This document shows positions 29,371-32,411 of a stretch of DNA of 32,411 bases, piece after piece. The stretch spans positions 833,391-865,801 of the forward strand of contig MKVW01000003.1 of assembly GCA_001898965.1 (NCBI GenBank). Reading direction: 5' to 3'. A program made the translations under genes and the position numbers. The notes under the pieces are model-generated. The model worked only from the letters and a program-made list of their open reading frames with translations. It was not told where the DNA came from and did no database searches. Each line of letters opens with the position of its first letter. Within the stretch, counting starts at the first letter, position 1. The stretch is from Rhizobiales bacterium 62-17. GTDB taxonomy: Bacteria; Pseudomonadota; Alphaproteobacteria; Rhizobiales; Beijerinckiaceae.

Positions 29371-32300
29371 TCAGAATTTGACCGCCAGATTACCCTTAAG
29401 GCTCTGGTCGTTAGCGGCACGAGCGAACTGGCCGCTGTAGGTGATGCCCAACGTCGCGGTCGGCGTCAACTGCCAATCGAGCCCCGCTTCGACCACCGCC
29501 GCATTGCGCGCGATCGCGATGCCGGCGATGTTGAAAGCACTTCCGCCAGTGAAAGCGAAGGTCGAAATGGGCGTCACCGCGCCGAAGGCATGGCGCCACC
29601 CGAGCGTACCGCGCGCCGTCACCACCATTCCGCCAATGTCGAACTGGCTCGAAGCGCGCACGCCCAAGGTGGAAAAGGTGATGCTGTTGGTCTTGCCCTG
29701 ACTCGTCAGTGCCGCCGCGCCGCCCATCTCGCGGAAGCCGTTAGTGCGCAGGTTGACATAAGCCAGGTTGGCGAACGGCTCGAAACCGAACCGCCCGGCG
29801 TCGATACGATAGCCGAGATCACCGAAAACCTGGGTCGTGCGGGCATCGTAATTGCCCCGCAACGTGTCGTTGAAACCAGCGAAAGCAACAGAGCGGCTGG
29901 TGCGGATGTCATGCCACGTGTGCACGGCGCCGGCGCGGAAGCCAAAGCCGCCCCATTGCGTACCCGCATAGACACCCATGTGATAATTGTCGCTCGACCC
30001 CGACGACGAACGGTTGGCCGTGTTGAAATTGGTGTTGCTGTAACCGGCGAGCACACCAAAGCGCACCGGCATGGTCGCCGTGCTGAAAGCCAGCGTATCC
30101 ACACCGACCGTGAAGCCGCCCGTCGAACGATTGAGCCGCGCCGCATTGCCATCGCTGTTCCAGCGCCCCCAGGAGCCATAGGCCTGCCCCCAGATGGCGA
30201 AGCTTTCAGGCGGCGCGATTTTTACCGAGGTCGGCCCACCCGGCGCATAGGACATGACCGGCATGCGTGTCGCGCCCGGTGCATCGAAGGCGCTACGCAG
30301 GCGATCGAGCGCGCTACCACGCACGAAGCGGCTGTCTTCGGTCAGTGCGGTACGAACCGAGGCGTGTGTATCGCCGGAGACCTGATCGAAAGCCGCGCGG
30401 GCCGCCGCATCGCTGGTCAGAGCCGCGATCGCATTGACCAGCGGCCCCGGCCCGAGGCTGTCGAGGCCCTGCCCCGTCGAAATCTGGTTCGGCGTCCAGC
30501 CAGCAGAGGCGAAGTTGCGATATTTGACCACTTCGAGATAGGCGTTGTTGGCGTCATAAACGTCGGTCAGCGTTACGAAGGCCGTCCCTGTTGGCAAACC
30601 GGTTATCGAACCAAACTGGCCGTTGACGCCGCCGGTCGCCGTAATCACCGCGTAGCGCGTGCCATAGGGAGCGATGGTGCCGGTCATATTCACCGCCAGG
30701 GTCGCGCCATTGATGGTCGCCGTACCCGAGGTGATGAACCGATCAGCCTGCCCGGCTATCAGGTTCACATCAATCGCCAAGGTGCTGCCAGCCGCGAAAA
30801 TGGCATTGCCGCCGGTTTGCTGGATGATGTCGCCGGCGGTGCCGTTGCGCATCATCATGGTGCCCTGGTTGGTGAACTGCGCCAGATTGGACCATTGCGT
30901 GAACTGGGCACCGCTGCCTGAGCCCACGAAAGTGCCTGTATTGACGAACGCACTACCGGCGCCGCCAAAGTCACTGGTGCCACCAGCGCTGTTCCAGGTG
31001 CCATTGTTGGTGAACGATGTTGCAGCCGTGAGCAATTGAACCGTGCCGATGACAGAACCATTGTTGGTGAGCGTCACCGATGAGCCGGTCGCCCGGATTG
31101 CTTCGTCGGAAGACGATCCGGAGAGATTGCGGACCATGCCCGATGCGGCGACAGAGATGCCGTTTGTGACACCAACCAAAGTCAGGCCGCGCGTCACACC
31201 CATCACCGTGCCGGCGACCTGCACGTCTACCGCGCCGCCGCCAGTTGCCTTGATGCCTTCGGCCACGGTGCCCGTCACCGTCCCACCGGTGATGACCGTG
31301 ATCAGGCCATTCCCGGCGTTCGTTGCCTCGATGCCCGTCGTGCCCGAAACATTGCCATTGGCTGTCACGTCGATCGTGCCGGCGCCGGCCGCATTGGTCT
31401 GACGCGCGATGATCGCCGTGTTGCCCGTCGAGGTGACGGCTCCCGTCGTCACCGAGACGTTGCCGCCTGTCGCCAAAGCAAAGATGCCGTTGCCCGTCGT
31501 CGCATTCACCGCGCCGACTGTCTTCACCGTCGTCGAGCCGGAGCCAAAATTCTCCGCATCGATGCCAAAGCGCGCATCGATCGTGCTGTTGGCCGTGATG
31601 TCGATATTGCCGGTGCCGGCCGCTGGGAAGATCGCCCCGACGATACCCGCATTGCCGGCCTGGAGGGCGCCGTTCGCCACGATCGTTACATTACCGCTCG
31701 TCGACTGCGTCTGCACGTCGATGGCATCCTTGCCAGCGCTCAGCGCCGTTACCGCGCCCGTCGTCACGCTGATCGTGCCGCCAGCCGCCGTGTCGCGGAC
31801 CGTGATGCCTTCGCCCGCCGTCGAGCTGCTGGCGCCGGAGATGTTGACCGTGACCGTGCCAGAGCCGTCGTTCTGAATGGTCGCCGCATTGCCGGTGCCG
31901 CCAACGAAGCCGCCGGCGCCCGTCACCGAGATGTTGCCGGAACCACCCGTGCCGCCCGTCAGCGTCAAACCAGTCGTCGCACCTGTCACCGTCCCGGCCA
32001 CCTGCACGTCGACACCGCCGCCACCCGTCGCCTTGATGCCTTCGGCGACCGTGCCCGTCACCGTGCCGCCGGTGATGATCGTGATCAGGCCATTTCCGGC
32101 GTTCGTTGCCTCAATGCCCGTCGTGCCCGAGACATTGCCGTTGGCTGTCACACCGATCGTGCCCGCCCCTGCCGCACTGGTCTGACGCGCGACGATCGCC
32201 GTGTTGCCCGTCGAGGTCACGGCTCCCGTCGTCACTGAGACGTTGCCGCCCGTCGCCAAAGCGAAGACACCATTGCCCGTCGTCGCATTGACCGCGCCGA

Positions 32301-32411
32301 CCGTCTTCACCGTCGTCGAGCCGGAGCCAAAATTCTCCGCATCGATGCCAAAGCGCGCATCGATCGTGCTGTTGGCCGTGATGTCGATATTACCTGTTGC
32401 CGCACCCGCGA
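29371..32411 (-). CDS. Autotransporter (type Va) with repeat-rich passenger (start beyond window)
   Basis: The frame is open from the right edge to TGA at 29371, over 1,010 residues, so the N-terminus and signal peptide are missing. The ATG at 32310 is internal. The passenger is Gly/Thr/Asn/Ala-rich with beta-helix-type repeats ('VTSTGNTAI-ARQT-AAGAGTI-VTANGNVSGTTGIEATNAGNGLI'). A junction region ('TGTIAPYGTRYAVITATGGVNGQF') precedes the barrel. The last about 275 residues are an autotransporter beta-domain: 'FAIWGQAYGSWGRWNSDGNAARLNRSTGGFTVGVD', ending 'GITYSGQFARAANDQSLKGNLAVKF' with the terminal Phe. Likely a surface adhesin. The IalB gene follows within 11 bp. Confidence 0.93.
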   Translation of the reverse strand, partial: AGAATGNIDITANSTIDARFGIDAENFGSGSTTVKTVGAVNATTGNGVFALATGGNVSVTTGAVTSTGNTAIVARQTSAAGAGTIGVTANGNVSGTTGIEATNAGNGLITIITGGTVTGTVAEGIKATGGGGVDVQVAGTVTGATTGLTLTGGTGGSGNISVTGAGGFVGGTGNAATIQNDGSGTVTVNISGASSSTAGEGITVRDTAAGGTISVTTGAVTALSAGKDAIDVQTQSTSGNVTIVANGALQAGNAGIVGAIFPAAGTGNIDITANSTIDARFGIDAENFGSGSTTVKTVGAVNATTGNGIFALATGGNVSVTTGAVTSTGNTAIIARQTNAAGAGTIDVTANGNVSGTTGIEATNAGNGLITVITGGTVTGTVAEGIKATGGGAVDVQVAGTVMGVTRGLTLVGVTNGISVAASGMVRNLSGSSSDEAIRATGSSVTLTNNGSVIGTVQLLTAATSFTNNGTWNSAGGTSDFGGAGSAFVNTGTFVGSGSGAQFTQWSNLAQFTNQGTMMMRNGTAGDIIQQTGGNAIFAAGSTLAIDVNLIAGQADRFITSGTATINGATLAVNMTGTIAPYGTRYAVITATGGVNGQFGSITGLPTGTAFVTLTDVYDANNAYLEVVKYRNFASAGWTPNQISTGQGLDSLGPGPLVNAIAALTSDAAARAAFDQVSGDTHASVRTALTEDSRFVRGSALDRLRSAFDAPGATRMPVMSYAPGGPTSVKIAPPESFAIWGQAYGSWGRWNSDGNAARLNRSTGGFTVGVDTLAFSTATMPVRFGVLAGYSNTNFNTANRSSSGSSDNYHMGVYAGTQWGGFGFRAGAVHTWHDIRTSRSVAFAGFNDTLRGNYDARTTQVFGDLGYRIDAGRFGFEPFANLAYVNLRTNGFREMGGAAALTSQGKTNSITFSTLGVRASSQFDIGGMVVTARGTLGWRHAFGAVTPISTFAFTGGSAFNIAGIAIARNAAVVEAGLDWQLTPTATLGITYSGQFARAANDQSLKGNLAVKF
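31190..31608 (-). repeat. Direct repeat copy 1 in the autotransporter passenger
   Basis: About 420 bp that recur at 31973-32391 with a fixed offset of 783 bp (261 codons) and few differences, keeping the frame. Between copies lies a 365-bp non-matching segment coding similar but diverged beta-helix turns. Confidence 0.85.
31973..32391 (-). repeat. Direct repeat copy 2 in the autotransporter passenger
   Basis: Partner of 31190-31608; similarity fades after 32391, near the window edge. Further copies upstream of the gene portion seen here are possible. Confidence 0.85.

Noticed and set aside
29344..30921. 525-codon open frame on the plus strand opposite the autotransporter barrel
   Set aside because: Antisense of a well-recognised beta-barrel domain; no RBS and Arg-rich composition.
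31190..32391. Possible CRISPR or tandem array because of regular repeats
   Set aside because: The repeats are long, in frame and code for beta-helix turns of the autotransporter; there are no short repeats with unique spacers.

Overview
The window is chromosomal DNA of a high-GC alphaproteobacterium, most probably Hyphomicrobiales (Rhizobiales). Pointers to that order are an IalB-family protein, an exported Pro/Arg-rich OmpA protein, a bacterial Ku, a Tat-lipobox L,D-transpeptidase, an exported SAM-methyltransferase, and a dispersed palindrome of a type I recall from rhizobial intergenic regions. The genus cannot be fixed from sequence alone. There is no phage, transposase, integrase, CRISPR array or rRNA. 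One tRNA-Glu(UUC) is present.

Left part (1-6330): the tail of an SRPBCC/AHSA1 protein converges on a long OmpA-family protein across a strong hairpin. A LysR regulator is then divergent from a LigF-like glutathione S-transferase followed by a NitT/TauT-type solute-binding protein, with a LysR-box dyad between regulator and enzyme. Ku (NHEJ) closes this part.

Middle part (6577-21890): this is an accessory catabolic and transport region. An FCD-type GntR regulator is divergent from a three-gene operon: SgaA-like aminotransferase, FAD-dependent oxidoreductase, and a Bug/TctC-type solute-binding protein. A perfect 20-bp operator-like palindrome sits between them. Next come a small His-rich secreted protein, a second Bug protein, a DHA2 drug-efflux-type MFS, and an AAHS-type aromatic-acid MFS. 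A frameshifted 0.3-kb duplicate of the second Bug gene follows, then an orphan protein of unknown function. A TetR regulator and a six-helix DUF308/HdeD-like membrane protein share an ACTAGT-centred palindrome. An L,D-transpeptidase-like lipoprotein lacks the usual active-site His. A NicC/salicylate-hydroxylase-like monooxygenase is divergent from a third Bug protein. No TctA/TctB membrane subunits accompany any of the Bug proteins.

Right part (21898-32411): tRNA-Glu, recJ, a two-helix membrane protein with a degenerate GGDEF domain, an ACS-family MFS, an exported class I methyltransferase, a REP-like palindrome, and a DUF2177 membrane protein follow. The window ends in an IalB-family protein tightly coupled behind a large repeat-containing autotransporter that runs off the right edge.

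The most interesting items are the GntR-controlled aminotransferase/oxidoreductase/Bug operon, the TetR-DUF308 pair with an operator inside the promoter spacer, the Bug-gene decay products, the autotransporter-IalB coupling, and three enzyme-like proteins in unusual form (His-less L,D-transpeptidase, degenerate GGDEF, exported methyltransferase).
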